Below, in pieces: positions 47,094-55,860 of a stretch of 64,000 bases of DNA. The DNA comes from Paenibacillus dendrobii (GTDB taxonomy: Bacteria > Bacillota > Bacilli > Paenibacillales > Paenibacillaceae). The notes beneath the pieces are model-generated. The model was not told where the DNA came from and did not search any database. It saw only the letters and a program-made list of their open reading frames with translations. Each line of letters starts with the position of its first letter. Position 1 is the stretch's first letter. Position numbers and translations under genes: made by a program. The DNA is taken from NCBI RefSeq assembly GCF_009807035.1, contig NZ_WUBI01000001.1, positions 2,232,001-2,296,000 of the forward strand, read 5' to 3'.

Positions 47094-48566
47094 CTAAAAT
47101 AGTCCGGTGATTGCCTTCACGGCCTTTTCGTATTGTTCATAGACTTGTTTGTAGCGTCTGCTGTTTTCCGCATCCGGTTTGATGGCTTCCCCCATCGGGA
47201 TATTCCGTTTGATTTCTTCGAACGAGCTTGCCTTCCCTGTCGCCACCAGTGCCGTCCAAGCCGCGCCCCATGCGGCGCTGTGATGATTCTCCGAAACGTA
47301 GATTTCCGCGTCGAACACATCTGCCATCATCTGCAGCCAACATGCCGATCTGGACAAGCCGCCATTCACATAAATTTTCTTCGGTTCGCCCGCGATAGCC
47401 TCCAGCGCTTTGCCGATTTGGTAGAGATTGAAGGTGATGCCTTCGAGGACGGCACGAACAAAATGCTCCTTCTTATGCGTGATCGCGATGCCGTGAAAGT
47501 TACCCCTTGCTCGCTGATTCCAAATGGGTGCACGCTCGCCGTTGATATAGGGGAGGAAAAAAAGTCCCTCCGAGCCCGGCTCCACCTGCTCCGCCGCCTT
47601 CAGAAATTCCGTGAAGCCGCCCTGATCCTGGAACAGATCCTTGAGCCACTGCAGGGCAATGCCGCCGTTATTCGTCGGTCCGCCGATAATCACCGTGTCT
47701 TGGGTAAAGGAATAGCAGAAGGTTTCCTGATTTTCGCTTACCTTAATGTGGCTTGTTAATTGTCTGATGGCGCCGCTTGTGCCCACGGACACGGCCACCT
47801 CTCCCGGCAAAATCGCACCGATTCCCAGGTTGGCCAGCTGGCCGTCCGCCGCCCCGATCACAAATGGAATTTCCCCTTGAATTCCCATCTCGGCCGCGAT
47901 CTCCGAACTCATGCCGCGGAGAATCGTGGTCGGAGGAACAAGCTTCGAAAGCTGCACTTCGGAGATCCCCGTCATGTCCAGCAGCTCCCGGTCCCATGTC
48001 AGCGATGACGGATTAAACAGGCCCGTGGCCGATGCCATTGAATAGTCGATCATCCGCTCACCGAACCAGCGGTAGATGAGATACTCCTTGACTGACATGA
48101 AATAAGCGGCCTCCCGGTACGGTTCATACCCCGTTTCCTTCATCCACAGCAGCTTCATGAACGGCGTCATCGGATGGATCGGCGTCCCGGTTCTTGCGTA
48201 TATATCGCTTTTGGCTTTATTCGTCATCCGATCTGCCTGTTCGGCGCTTCTTCCATCGGCCCAGATCAGGGCTGGCGACAAGGGCTTCACCTGTTCATCC
48301 ACGGCGACCAGCGAGTGCATCGCAGACGAGAATCCGAGTGAAATCAGCTCATCCTTGCCGATATCCGCTTTGCGGACCGCTTCCCTGATGGCCGTCACGG
48401 CGGATCTTTCAATGGCAGCCGTGTCCTGTTCGACCCAGCCCTGCTGCGGATAATGAAAGGCATTCATCTCCTCGGCCTCCGCGATCAGCTTGCCGTGAAT
48501 GTTAAATACACACGCTTTCACGCTTGTCGTTCCGATATCCAGTCCTATGACAAGCTCTCTTGGCAT
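47094..48566 (-). CDS. gntK: FGGY-family gluconokinase
   Basis: About 490 residues. The two-domain FGGY kinase pattern starts with GLDIGTTSVKACVFN and continues with SSAMHSLVAVDE, RTGTPIHPM, DYSMASATGLF, GAADGQLANLG and VGTSGAIRQL, which follow B. subtilis GntK closely. It should phosphorylate D-gluconate at C6 with ATP, feeding the pentose phosphate pathway. It lies between larE and larB, which is unexpected for a simple gluconate operon and suggests gluconate is made by the LarA-type enzyme of this operon. Start chosen at the ATG at 48566, with AAGGAAG upstream; two earlier in-frame ATGs exist. Confidence 0.88.
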   Translation of the reverse strand: MPRELVIGLDIGTTSVKACVFNIHGKLIAEAEEMNAFHYPQQGWVEQDTAAIERSAVTAIREAVRKADIGKDELISLGFSSAMHSLVAVDEQVKPLSPALIWADGRSAEQADRMTNKAKSDIYARTGTPIHPMTPFMKLLWMKETGYEPYREAAYFMSVKEYLIYRWFGERMIDYSMASATGLFNPSSLTWDRELLDMTGISEVQLSKLVPPTTILRGMSSEIAAEMGIQGEIPFVIGAADGQLANLGIGAILPGEVAVSVGTSGAIRQLTSHIKVSENQETFCYSFTQDTVIIGGPTNNGGIALQWLKDLFQDQGGFTEFLKAAEQVEPGSEGLFFLPYINGERAPIWNQRARGNFHGIAITHKKEHFVRAVLEGITFNLYQIGKALEAIAGEPKKIYVNGGLSRSACWLQMMADVFDAEIYVSENHHSAAWGAAWTALVATGKASSFEEIKRNIPMGEAIKPDAENSRRYKQVYEQYEKAVKAITGLF

Positions 48567-48600
48567 CTTCATCTTCCTTTTCATTTTTCATGGTGAACCT

Positions 48601-49404
48601 TTATAAGGAAAGAACCTTATTCATGCTGCCGCTCTGGTATCCGACCAGATCGAGCGTCACGTATTTGTATCCGTATTCCTGCAGCTTGCCTACGATCGAT
48701 GCGTGATGGGCAAGCACGGTCTGCATATCCTTCGGCTCCACTTCGATTCGTGCCGTTTCCTGATGCGTGCGCACCCGGACCTGACGGATCTGAAGGGATT
48801 TCAGATACGCTTCCGCTTTTTCGACCTTGCTCAGCTTCTCCTTGGTGATATATTCGCCGTAAGCGATCCTCGAGGAAAGGCATGCAAAGGACGGCTTCTC
48901 CCAGGTGGGAAGTCCAAAGGTTTTGGACAACTCCCGGATTTCCTCTTTGAACAGCCCGGCCTCCAGCAGAGGACCGCGAATGCCCCGTTCTTTGGCCGCC
49001 TGCATGCCGGGACGAAATTCATTCATGTCGTCAGCGATGACCCCGTACACGATATTTTCGAAGGAATGTTCGCTGAGCACCGGCTCCAAATGGTCAAACA
49101 AGCTGCTTTTGCAAAAATAGCAGCGGTTTTTCGTGTTTTCCGCGTATCCCGGGATGGCAAGCTCAGAGGTTTCGATCACCTGATGCTTGGCACCGATCAA
49201 TGCAGCGAGTTCCTTGGCCTCTTCCAGCTCCGTGGTGGGATATGTTTCCGAATCTGCGGTGACCGCAAGCACCTGATCGGGTCCCAGGGTAACGACGGCA
49301 GCCTTCAGCAAAAAGGTGCTGTCTACCCCTCCAGAAAACGCAACGACGACCGTGTTCATTTCACGAAGGATAGACTGTAATTTTTCATATTTTTCGGCTA
49401 TCAC
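48601..49404 (-). CDS. larE: LarE, ATP-dependent sacrificial sulfur transferase
   Basis: A 267-residue PP-loop enzyme with AFSGGVDSTFLLKAA near residue 22. LarE adenylates the biscarboxylated pyridinium nucleotide and donates sulfur from its own cysteine. The conserved Cys lies in FACLSSRIAYGE (about residue 170), equivalent to L. plantarum Cys176; a second Cys pair is in NRCYFCKS near 100. GTG start after AAGGAGG. Together with LarB and LarC it gives the full cofactor pathway in one operon. Confidence 0.93.
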   Translation of the reverse strand: MIAEKYEKLQSILREMNTVVVAFSGGVDSTFLLKAAVVTLGPDQVLAVTADSETYPTTELEEAKELAALIGAKHQVIETSELAIPGYAENTKNRCYFCKSSLFDHLEPVLSEHSFENIVYGVIADDMNEFRPGMQAAKERGIRGPLLEAGLFKEEIRELSKTFGLPTWEKPSFACLSSRIAYGEYITKEKLSKVEKAEAYLKSLQIRQVRVRTHQETARIEVEPKDMQTVLAHHASIVGKLQEYGYKYVTLDLVGYQSGSMNKVLSL

Positions 49405-49429
49405 TGCGTACCCTCCTTCCGATTCCGCG

Positions 49430-50200
49430 TTAAATTGTCATGCTTCCGAAACCGCCGTCCACACGCAGCAGCGTGCCTGTAACAAAGCTCGAAGCTTGGT
49501 CTGAAGCCAGAAAAATGGCGGCGCCCTTCAGCTCCTCCGGCGTCCCGAACCGGTTCATCGGGGTATGTTTCATAATGGACTCGATCCGGTCCGGGCTCAG
49601 TATTTTCCGATTTTGCTCCGCCGGGAAGAATCCCGGAATGATGGCATTCACGCGAATGCCTTCAGGCGCGAACTCCCGCGCCAAGAACTGGGTCGCGCTG
49701 TTCAGTCCTGCTTTGGATACGGAGTACGTAAATACCTTTGACAGCGGCGTGGTGGAAGAAACCGAAGAGATATTGATGATGCTTCCGCTTCGCTTTTGCT
49801 CGATCATACGCTTGGCGAAAATTTGGCAGGTGATAACGATCCCCTTTAAATTGACGTCCATGATGTCATCCCACTCTTCCAAGCCAAGCTCAAAAAAAGG
49901 AGTGGAACTGTTTTTGCCCGGCGCGTTCAACAGGATATCCCAACCGCCGGACCACGCTTCGATCTCAGACGCAACTTGAATCAGCGAATCTTTCGAGCTC
50001 ACATCGGCCTGAAAAGCTTTCGCCTCCCCGCCGCTGCCTTGAATCGAGTTCACAACCTCCTGCGCTTTCTCAAGATTGCGCCCCACAATGGCTACTCTGG
50101 CACCATGCTCGGCAAAGCCCGTAGCGATGGACGATCCGAGCACGCTGTTTCCTCCGATCGCAACCGCCGTTTTCCCCGTTAAATCAAATAAATTCGTCAT
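49430..50200 (-). CDS. SDR-family D-mannonate oxidoreductase-like enzyme
   Basis: A 256-residue short-chain dehydrogenase. The dinucleotide motif is GGNSVLGSS, the NNAG motif is altered to NAPG, and the catalytic Ser (NISSVSS) and YSVSK are present. C-terminal blocks PGFFPAEQNRKIL, TPMNRFGTPEEL and SSFVTGTLLRVDGGF are those I associate with SDR-type mannonate oxidoreductases such as B. subtilis YjmF. It should reduce D-fructuronate, the UxaC product, to D-mannonate with NAD(P)H. It starts three bases after the larA stop. Gluconate 5-dehydrogenase or KduD activity are alternatives. Confidence 0.82.
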   Translation of the reverse strand: MTNLFDLTGKTAVAIGGNSVLGSSIATGFAEHGARVAIVGRNLEKAQEVVNSIQGSGGEAKAFQADVSSKDSLIQVASEIEAWSGGWDILLNAPGKNSSTPFFELGLEEWDDIMDVNLKGIVITCQIFAKRMIEQKRSGSIINISSVSSTTPLSKVFTYSVSKAGLNSATQFLAREFAPEGIRVNAIIPGFFPAEQNRKILSPDRIESIMKHTPMNRFGTPEELKGAAIFLASDQASSFVTGTLLRVDGGFGSMTI

Positions 50201-50203
50201 CGT

Positions 50204-51487
50204 TTACGCTCCCTTGTGTGGTATCAAATTCCCCTGCTCGTTAAAGGCAAAATCATATGGATTGGAGCACAGCTCCATCTGGGGGTGACTCTTTACGTAT
50301 TCGAATAATGCCTCCGATACTTCAATTTCGCTGAGTACCAGCGTATTTTGAATGCGAACTACCTTGGCCTTGTTAAAATCGAGAATGTTGCTCGTCTTGA
50401 TCGCTGCCTGAATCGCTTCGCGATCATTAGGCAGCGTGGTTGCGATCTTGGTCGGAGCCACGACAGTAGACGTTAATCCATTGGCGTAGGTGACTTCCCG
50501 GTCCATTTTGTCCACCAGCCGCTGCGTCGTAAAATCAGCCGTTCCCACGCCGTTCGCGTTGCCTTCGGTTTGCGGAGTTAAATCCAGGACCACCATTTTA
50601 TTCACGTCCGGACCTCCATGCGCGTATGGCGTCGGATAACGCCCTGTGATATTGGGATCCATGCCGTCGCCGCTAATATTTTTGCCGATCTGATCGATGA
50701 TGAGCACTTCAAGCTGTTCGAAGAACAGCTTAGGCAGCAGTTCCTTGGCTTTCATCTGCAGCTGCGGTTCTTTCTCGATGATCTCATCCGGTGTCAGCAC
50801 TTCGACCACGGCGACTTTATCAAAAGCGTTCTCCACGGTAGCGACGCCGAACAACACCGGTTTCCGGTCCATGATCATTCTGGCCATGGCAGGAACATTC
50901 TCGGCCATATATTTAAAGCCCAGTTGATGGCATGCCTCCGCCCCTCTTTGCTTGCCAAGGCCGATGCTGATCATCTTCATAATGCCGCTTTCAACTGGAC
51001 CTCTGAAGGCCGTATGCGGCTTTATGCGGTTAATGACGACGATGCCGTCCGCTTCCGAAGCGTATTTGTCCAAGTAAACCGGTAGTCCGTTGGACAGTTC
51101 ACCCAGCTTCACGACTTCCATCGAGGAACGAATCTCGCAGCCGGCGGTCTCCTCCGTGACGCCAAGATGCGCCAGCACTTCACGCTGCCCTTCCGCTGTG
51201 GCGCCGCCATGGCTTCCCATGCTGGGAACGATGAACGGTTCCGCTCCCGCATCCTTCAGAGCCTTCACGGTTACGGCCGTGAGCTCCACGATCCGGTCCA
51301 GCCCTCTGCTGCCGACCGCAATTGCGATTTTCATGCCGGGCTTGATTGTTTGCTGAATCCGTTTCTGCCGCAGTTTTGCCCAAAGCTCACTTCCCAGATC
51401 ATCAATCTGATGATTGTCGAAATTCACTTTCACTTTGGCCATCTTCGGTATCGGAATATCCTTTAACAGCTCCTGCAAAATTCCCAT
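50204..51487 (-). CDS. larA: LarA-family nickel-pincer-dependent racemase/epimerase, predicted sugar-acid 2-epimerase
   Basis: A 427-residue LarA/DUF2088 protein. LarA enzymes use a Ni-pincer nucleotide bound to a Lys to remove and return hydride at the C2 hydroxyl of 2-hydroxy acids. The counterparts of the L. plantarum catalytic residues appear to be His93 (GSHGGAT), His158 (IKPHTAF), Lys171 (SGIMKM) and His187 (ACHQ); Arg61 (GSRG) may bind carboxylate. Neighbours are uxaC, a mannonate oxidoreductase-like SDR and gluconokinase, not lactate genes. So the likely reaction is D-mannonate to D-gluconate, which are C2 epimers. That assignment is inference. ATG at 51487 after AAGGGAG. Confidence 0.87.
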   Translation of the reverse strand: MGILQELLKDIPIPKMAKVKVNFDNHQIDDLGSELWAKLRQKRIQQTIKPGMKIAIAVGSRGLDRIVELTAVTVKALKDAGAEPFIVPSMGSHGGATAEGQREVLAHLGVTEETAGCEIRSSMEVVKLGELSNGLPVYLDKYASEADGIVVINRIKPHTAFRGPVESGIMKMISIGLGKQRGAEACHQLGFKYMAENVPAMARMIMDRKPVLFGVATVENAFDKVAVVEVLTPDEIIEKEPQLQMKAKELLPKLFFEQLEVLIIDQIGKNISGDGMDPNITGRYPTPYAHGGPDVNKMVVLDLTPQTEGNANGVGTADFTTQRLVDKMDREVTYANGLTSTVVAPTKIATTLPNDREAIQAAIKTSNILDFNKAKVVRIQNTLVLSEIEVSEALFEYVKSHPQMELCSNPYDFAFNEQGNLIPHKGA

Positions 51488-51504
51488 AACTTGTTCTCCC
51501 TTCC

Positions 51505-52914
51505 TTAAGACCGATGCAAGAAAAATTTCTCCGCATTGTCGTATCCGATATTTCGAACCATCCGCTCCAGGGACTTCATGTCATTTGGTACGAGCCCTTG
51601 CTCCGCCCAATCGCCGAGCAGATTGCACAAAATACGGCGGAAATACTCATGGCGGGCATAGGATAAGAAGCTGCGCGAGTCTGTCAGCATCCCGATAAAG
51701 TGGCTCAGCAAGCCGACGTTCGCCAGATCCTTCATTTGCTTCTCCATGCCGTCGATATGATCGTTGAACCACCAGCCGGAACCGAACTGGATTTTGCCAG
51801 GGACACCTTCCTCGTAAAAATTCCCCATCATGCCGGCCAGAACGGCGTTGTCTTTCGGATTCAGGTTAAACAGGACCGTTCTTGGCAGCGCATCCTCCTG
51901 GTCCAGTGCATCGAGAAAACGGGCAAGTCCTTGGGCCAGATTCGTTTCTCCAACGGAATCAAAGCCGGTGTCAGGGCCGATCAGCTCTTTCATTTTCGTA
52001 TTGGTACTGCGAAGCGCGCCCATATGGAGCTGCATGACCCAGCCTTTGCCGGCGTACATTTTACCCAGCTCTTTGAGCATGAATGACCGGTAGGCCGCTA
52101 TTTCGTCGTTGGTTAGCTGTTGTCCACTCAGGCGAATGTTGAAAATCTCCGCGACTTCTTCTTTGGAAGCTTCGATGTACTCCAGATGCGGAATATCATG
52201 GTCTGAAGCCCGACCACCATGCTCGGCAAAATAATCCACGCGGCTTTGCAGCGCCTGCAAAAACGCATCCAGCGAATGAATGGTCTGCCCGCTGACTACT
52301 CCCAATTTTCCGATCCAATCGGTGTACGTAGGACGTTCAATGAAAAGGGCGCCGTCCGGCCGGAATGTTGGCGCAATGATCGATTTGAAGGATTCTTCCT
52401 TGCCCAGCTTCTCATGATATTCCAGCGTGGACAGCGGGTCGTCCGTCGTGCCGATGAAATGGACCCTGGCTCTCTCAATCAGTGATCTTGGCAGGAATTC
52501 CGGCTGCTGCAGCTTCCGGTTGCACTCCTCCCAAATCTCGCTCGCCGTGTCCGGGCTTAATATTTTCTCGATCCCGAAGACGTTCTTCAGTTCCAGATGC
52601 GTCCAGTGATACAGCGGATTGCCAATCAGATGAGGCATTGTTTCCGCCCAAGCCTTGAACTTATCCCAGTCATCTGCATCGCCCGTAATATACTGCTCGC
52701 CGATGCCATGCATGCGCATCACGCGCCATTTATAGTGGTCCCCGCCCAGCCACAGTTGCGTAATGTTCCGGTAAGGCTGGTTCTCCCAGACCTCTTTCGG
52801 ATCCAGGTGGCAGTGAAAATCGAAGATCGGCAGCTGTGACGCCGCGTTCTCATACAGTTGAACAGCCGTATCGGTGTTCAGCAAAAAGTTTTCATCCATG
52901 AAACGTTTCATCAT
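51505..52914 (-). CDS. uxaC: Glucuronate isomerase
   Basis: A 469-residue uronate isomerase of the amidohydrolase-like fold, converting D-glucuronate to D-fructuronate (and galacturonate to tagaturonate). FDFHCHLDPKEVWENQPYRN near residue 31 is the metal-binding start; KIQFGSGWWFNDHIDGMEKQ and LTDSRSFLSYARHEYFRRIL are conserved blocks. First gene of the uronate/nickel operon, 17 bases before larA. Its start codons lie within a TGAAACGTTTCA palindrome. A divergent ROK repressor gene begins at 53122 with a candidate operator between. Confidence 0.95.
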   Translation of the reverse strand: MMKRFMDENFLLNTDTAVQLYENAASQLPIFDFHCHLDPKEVWENQPYRNITQLWLGGDHYKWRVMRMHGIGEQYITGDADDWDKFKAWAETMPHLIGNPLYHWTHLELKNVFGIEKILSPDTASEIWEECNRKLQQPEFLPRSLIERARVHFIGTTDDPLSTLEYHEKLGKEESFKSIIAPTFRPDGALFIERPTYTDWIGKLGVVSGQTIHSLDAFLQALQSRVDYFAEHGGRASDHDIPHLEYIEASKEEVAEIFNIRLSGQQLTNDEIAAYRSFMLKELGKMYAGKGWVMQLHMGALRSTNTKMKELIGPDTGFDSVGETNLAQGLARFLDALDQEDALPRTVLFNLNPKDNAVLAGMMGNFYEEGVPGKIQFGSGWWFNDHIDGMEKQMKDLANVGLLSHFIGMLTDSRSFLSYARHEYFRRILCNLLGDWAEQGLVPNDMKSLERMVRNIGYDNAEKFFLHRS

Positions 52915-52970
52915 CCATACTCTCCTCTCAAAAGAGCCGATTTCGTTCTGTAACCCTTTACATTATTTAA

Positions 52971-52989
52971 TTTGTTTATTAAACTAACT
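52971..52989. promoter_or_regulatory. Putative ROK-repressor operator upstream of uxaC
   Basis: Imperfect inverted repeat TTTGTTTAT / TAAACTAA, reading TTAGTTTAATAAACAAA on the other strand. The TTAGTTT-type half-site resembles XylR operators of bacilli. It lies just downstream of the predicted uxaC promoter, a roadblock position. Confidence 0.5.
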
Positions 52990-53001
52990 AATTATAAGGG
53001 T

Positions 53002-53030
53002 AATTTACCAACTGCTATCGCATTTGTCAA
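53002..53030 (-). promoter_or_regulatory. uxaC: Sigma-A promoter of the uxaC-lar operon
   Basis: Minus strand TTGACA (53030-53025), 17-base spacer, TAAATT (53007-53002); start predicted near 52995, adjoining the candidate operator. Confidence 0.65.
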
Positions 53031-53121
53031 TCGATAATATTCGGCCGTATATCGGCTCTCTTATCCGCGTTAAAATGATATAATATTCGAATACGATATT
53101 CGTTCGCATGGGAGGATATGA

Positions 53122-54291
53122 ATGATTACGGGTGATGCCTCATATATAAAAAAAATCAACCGGGCTTTGATTATTCGGGAGATTCTGAAGGAAGGAATGA
53201 TCTCAAGAGCGGATCTTTCGAAGATCACGGCTCTGACGAAAGCAACCATTTCGGCCCAGGTGGCCGATCTGCTGGAGGAAGAGCTGATCGTCGAAACCCA
53301 GCTTGAGCACAGCGCCGTCGGTCGCAAGCCCATCATGCTCTCCTTGAACGGCGAGGCGGGATACGCACTCGGAATCGATCTGGATTATGGACAAGTCTCG
53401 TTCACGCTCTCGAATCTGTCCGGCGTCCCGGTGTCCTCGCAAACCGTCCAGCTCGAGACGGAAGAGTATGCGGACATTTTGAAGCTGCTCACTCAACAAA
53501 TAACGGCTTATCAACAGAGATGCTCGGACAGCCGTTACGGCATGGTCGGCATCGTGATCGCCATTCACGGCCTCGTATCGACGGACGAGACCATTCAATA
53601 CGTGCCCCGCTTCCAATGGGTGAACGTGGATTTGAAGGCCGATCTGGAAAAAGCCGTCGGCGCCGCCATCCATCTGGAGAACAACGCGAACCTCAGCGCT
53701 TTTGCCGAAAGAGCGTTCATACACCATCAAACCGATAATCTGCTGTGTGCTACGCTCTATTCCGGCATCGGACTCGGCATGATGATGGACAACAAATTTT
53801 TCCGCGGCCATGACGGATTCGCCGGCGAGATCGGCCATATGATTGTCGTTCCCGGAGGTAAGCCCTGCGCTTGCGGCAATCATGGTTGCTGGGAGAAATA
53901 CGCCTCGGAGACCAGCGTGTTCGAGCAGTTGGCTGACAAAAAACAGCTGAACTTTGTCACCTATGAACAAGTGAAGCATTGGCTGGATGAGCAGGATGCG
54001 GATACGCTGGAAATTATGGAGGAGTTCATTTATTACCTGGCCATCGGTTTGAATAACATCATCAATATGTATAATCCGGAAGTCGTCGTGATCGAGAGCG
54101 AGCTGCTGCTCATGTACCCGGATTCCTTGCCAAAAATACACGATAGCCTCCATTCACGGATCAGCCATTACCGCGAATTGACCCTGTCGAGCATGGGACA
54201 TACATCCTGTATCATGGGTGCCTGTGCGCTGGCCATATCCCGCTTCCTGGATGTGCCGGTGCTGAATTTGCAGTACGGAGATGAAGCTTAA
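53122..54291 (+). CDS. ROK-family transcriptional repressor (XylR-like)
   Basis: A 389-residue regulator. The N-terminal winged HTH (about 15-70) has MISRADLSKITALTKATISA; the ROK sugar-kinase-like domain follows, with a zinc motif CACGNHGCWEKYAS near residue 250 and GEIGHMIVVPGG. It appears to lack ATP-dependent kinase function in the way XylR does and should bind a sugar or sugar acid as inducer. It is divergent from uxaC and therefore the natural repressor of the uronate/nickel operon; the inducer may be glucuronate, fructuronate or mannonate. ATG at 53122 follows GGGAGGA. Confidence 0.92.
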   Translation: MITGDASYIKKINRALIIREILKEGMISRADLSKITALTKATISAQVADLLEEELIVETQLEHSAVGRKPIMLSLNGEAGYALGIDLDYGQVSFTLSNLSGVPVSSQTVQLETEEYADILKLLTQQITAYQQRCSDSRYGMVGIVIAIHGLVSTDETIQYVPRFQWVNVDLKADLEKAVGAAIHLENNANLSAFAERAFIHHQTDNLLCATLYSGIGLGMMMDNKFFRGHDGFAGEIGHMIVVPGGKPCACGNHGCWEKYASETSVFEQLADKKQLNFVTYEQVKHWLDEQDADTLEIMEEFIYYLAIGLNNIINMYNPEVVVIESELLLMYPDSLPKIHDSLHSRISHYRELTLSSMGHTSCIMGACALAISRFLDVPVLNLQYGDEA

Positions 54292-54460
54292 TCCTTCCGG
54301 TTATCGGATACGCCTTTGGGGTGAAGCCGGAGTGGCGGATCACGTTCCATGGAAAAACCGCATGAGACATGAAGACGACTGCCCCGTGTCTCACAAACAG
54401 AGGTCAGTCCCATGTGTTAAGCGGTTTTTTGGCGTTGCCCGTGAATAGGTCAATCCGCTG

Positions 54461-54600
54461 CTACTCTGCTACCTCCTCCGTCTCCCATACCGGGTTCCAG
54501 ACGATTTCCCACAGGTGGCCGTCCGGGTCCATGAAGTGGCCGGAGTATCCTCCCCAGAACGTGTCGTGGGCGGGATATTTCTGGTAGCTCCCTCTTTTCT
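54461..54600 (-). pseudogene. Remnant of a VOC/glyoxalase-family protein
   Basis: A short minus-strand frame ending at TAG 54463-54461 encodes TFWGGYSGHFMDPDGHLWEI and then VWNPVWETEEVAE. This is the conserved C-terminal end of vicinal-oxygen-chelate (glyoxalase/bleomycin resistance) proteins. The N-terminal two thirds are absent; the frame runs into the fda promoter region with a stop near 54650. No start or ribosome site is apparent. The rest of the 54292-54733 interval shows no other gene. Confidence 0.75.
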
Positions 54601-54733
54601 TTCTCGTGATGCCTATGACCTGTGGTATATCCACTCTTAGCAGAAGCCTCGGTTATATATCTGGAAAAAATGGTGATATAATAAAAGGGTTCAAGATGTC
54701 ATTTCAGTCCATGTCAAGGAAGGAGAAACATTC

Positions 54734-55621
54734 ATGAATACAACACAGCTCAATCGAATCCGTACGGGAAAAGGTTTTATCGCAGCTTTGGATCAAAGCG
54801 GCGGCAGTACGCCTAAAGCTCTGCTACAATACGGCGTTCAAGAGGACAGCTATTCCAGTGAAGAAGAAATGTACGGCGTGGTTCACGAAATGAGAACGCG
54901 CATTATCAAAAGCCCGGCATTCAGCTCCGAGCACATTTTGGGCGCGATTCTGTTCGAAAACACGATGGACCGCACCATTGACGGGGAATTCACCGCCGAT
55001 TACCTATGGGAAAAGAAAGGCGTCGTGCCATTTCTAAAAGTCGATAAAGGTCTTGCCGAGCCGGAAGACGGCGTTCAGCTCATGAAGCCCATGCCGGATT
55101 TGGACGATCTCCTGAAGCGAGCGAACGAAAGACATATTTTCGGAACGAAAATGCGCTCGGTCATTAAGGAAGCCAATCCTGTCGGTATCAAAAAAGTCGT
55201 GGAGCAGCAGTTTGCCGTTGGCAAACAAATCGCTGCCATGGGTCTGGTACCCATCATCGAGCCTGAAGTCGATATTCACAGCGCGGACAAAGAGGCATCG
55301 GAAAAGCTTCTAAAAGAGGAAATAGTCTCCCAGCTATCAGCGCTCGCTCCAGACTTGCTCATCATGCTGAAGCTCTCCATTCCAACCGTCAACGATTTCT
55401 ACAGCGATCTGATGAAGGATCCGCATGTGGTACGGATCGTGGCTTTATCCGGCGGATACTCGCAAGCGGAAGCGAACGACAAGCTTGCTAAGAACCATGG
55501 ACTAATCGCCAGCTTCTCGCGGGCTTTATCGCAAGGGCTGAATGCCTCGCAAACAGAGGAAGAATTCAATGCCATGCTGTCGGAATCGGTTCAAGCCATC
55601 TATGAAGCATCCATTGAGTAG
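54734..55621 (+). CDS. fda: Class I fructose-bisphosphate aldolase
   Basis: A 295-residue Schiff-base aldolase of the bacterial FbaB/Fda class: [20 protein letters not shown] at the N-terminus, PFLKVDKGL near residue 100, and the Schiff-base Lys in [11 protein letters not shown] near 217. It cleaves fructose 1,6-bisphosphate to dihydroxyacetone phosphate and glyceraldehyde 3-phosphate. ATG at 54734 after AAGGAGGAG. Single gene; a TATAAT-like -10 is visible near 54674 but the -35 is weak. Confidence 0.93.
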   Translation: MNTTQLNRIRTGKGFIAALDQSGGSTPKALLQYGVQEDSYSSEEEMYGVVHEMRTRIIKSPAFSSEHILGAILFENTMDRTIDGEFTADYLWEKKGVVPFLKVDKGLAEPEDGVQLMKPMPDLDDLLKRANERHIFGTKMRSVIKEANPVGIKKVVEQQFAVGKQIAAMGLVPIIEPEVDIHSADKEASEKLLKEEIVSQLSALAPDLLIMLKLSIPTVNDFYSDLMKDPHVVRIVALSGGYSQAEANDKLAKNHGLIASFSRALSQGLNASQTEEEFNAMLSESVQAIYEASIE

Positions 55622-55758
55622 AATGTTACGGGGCAATAGCTCCATCATCATAAAAGCGGCCTCTCTCGCCTACATTAAAGCATAAAGACGAAAAGCTCGG
55701 CAAAGTAACGTCCAATGGATCCAATCATGACCTGGGAAAATAATACGCACCTAAAAGA

Positions 55759-55794
55759 TCAGAAACCCTGCCTTTGTGAAGGCAGGGTTTCTGA
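55759..55794. terminator. Bidirectional terminator after fda
   Basis: AGAAACCCTGCCTT, TGTG loop, AAGGCAGGGTTTCT: a perfect 14-bp stem between fda and the convergent monooxygenase-like gene. Confidence 0.8.
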
Positions 55795-55860
55795 TGCTAT
55801 TGATTGCTATTTGCGAATCTTCGCGTAAGAAGCCCGGGGAAATGGAGTCCGAATACGTGC

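Noticed and set aside
15478..53030. One continuous pathway from PL8/GH88 products into the uxaC operon
   Set aside because: GH88 acting on lyase products yields 5-keto-4-deoxyuronate, which normally enters the KduI/KduD route, not UxaC. Saturated glucuronate would have to come from another source, so the link is not claimed.
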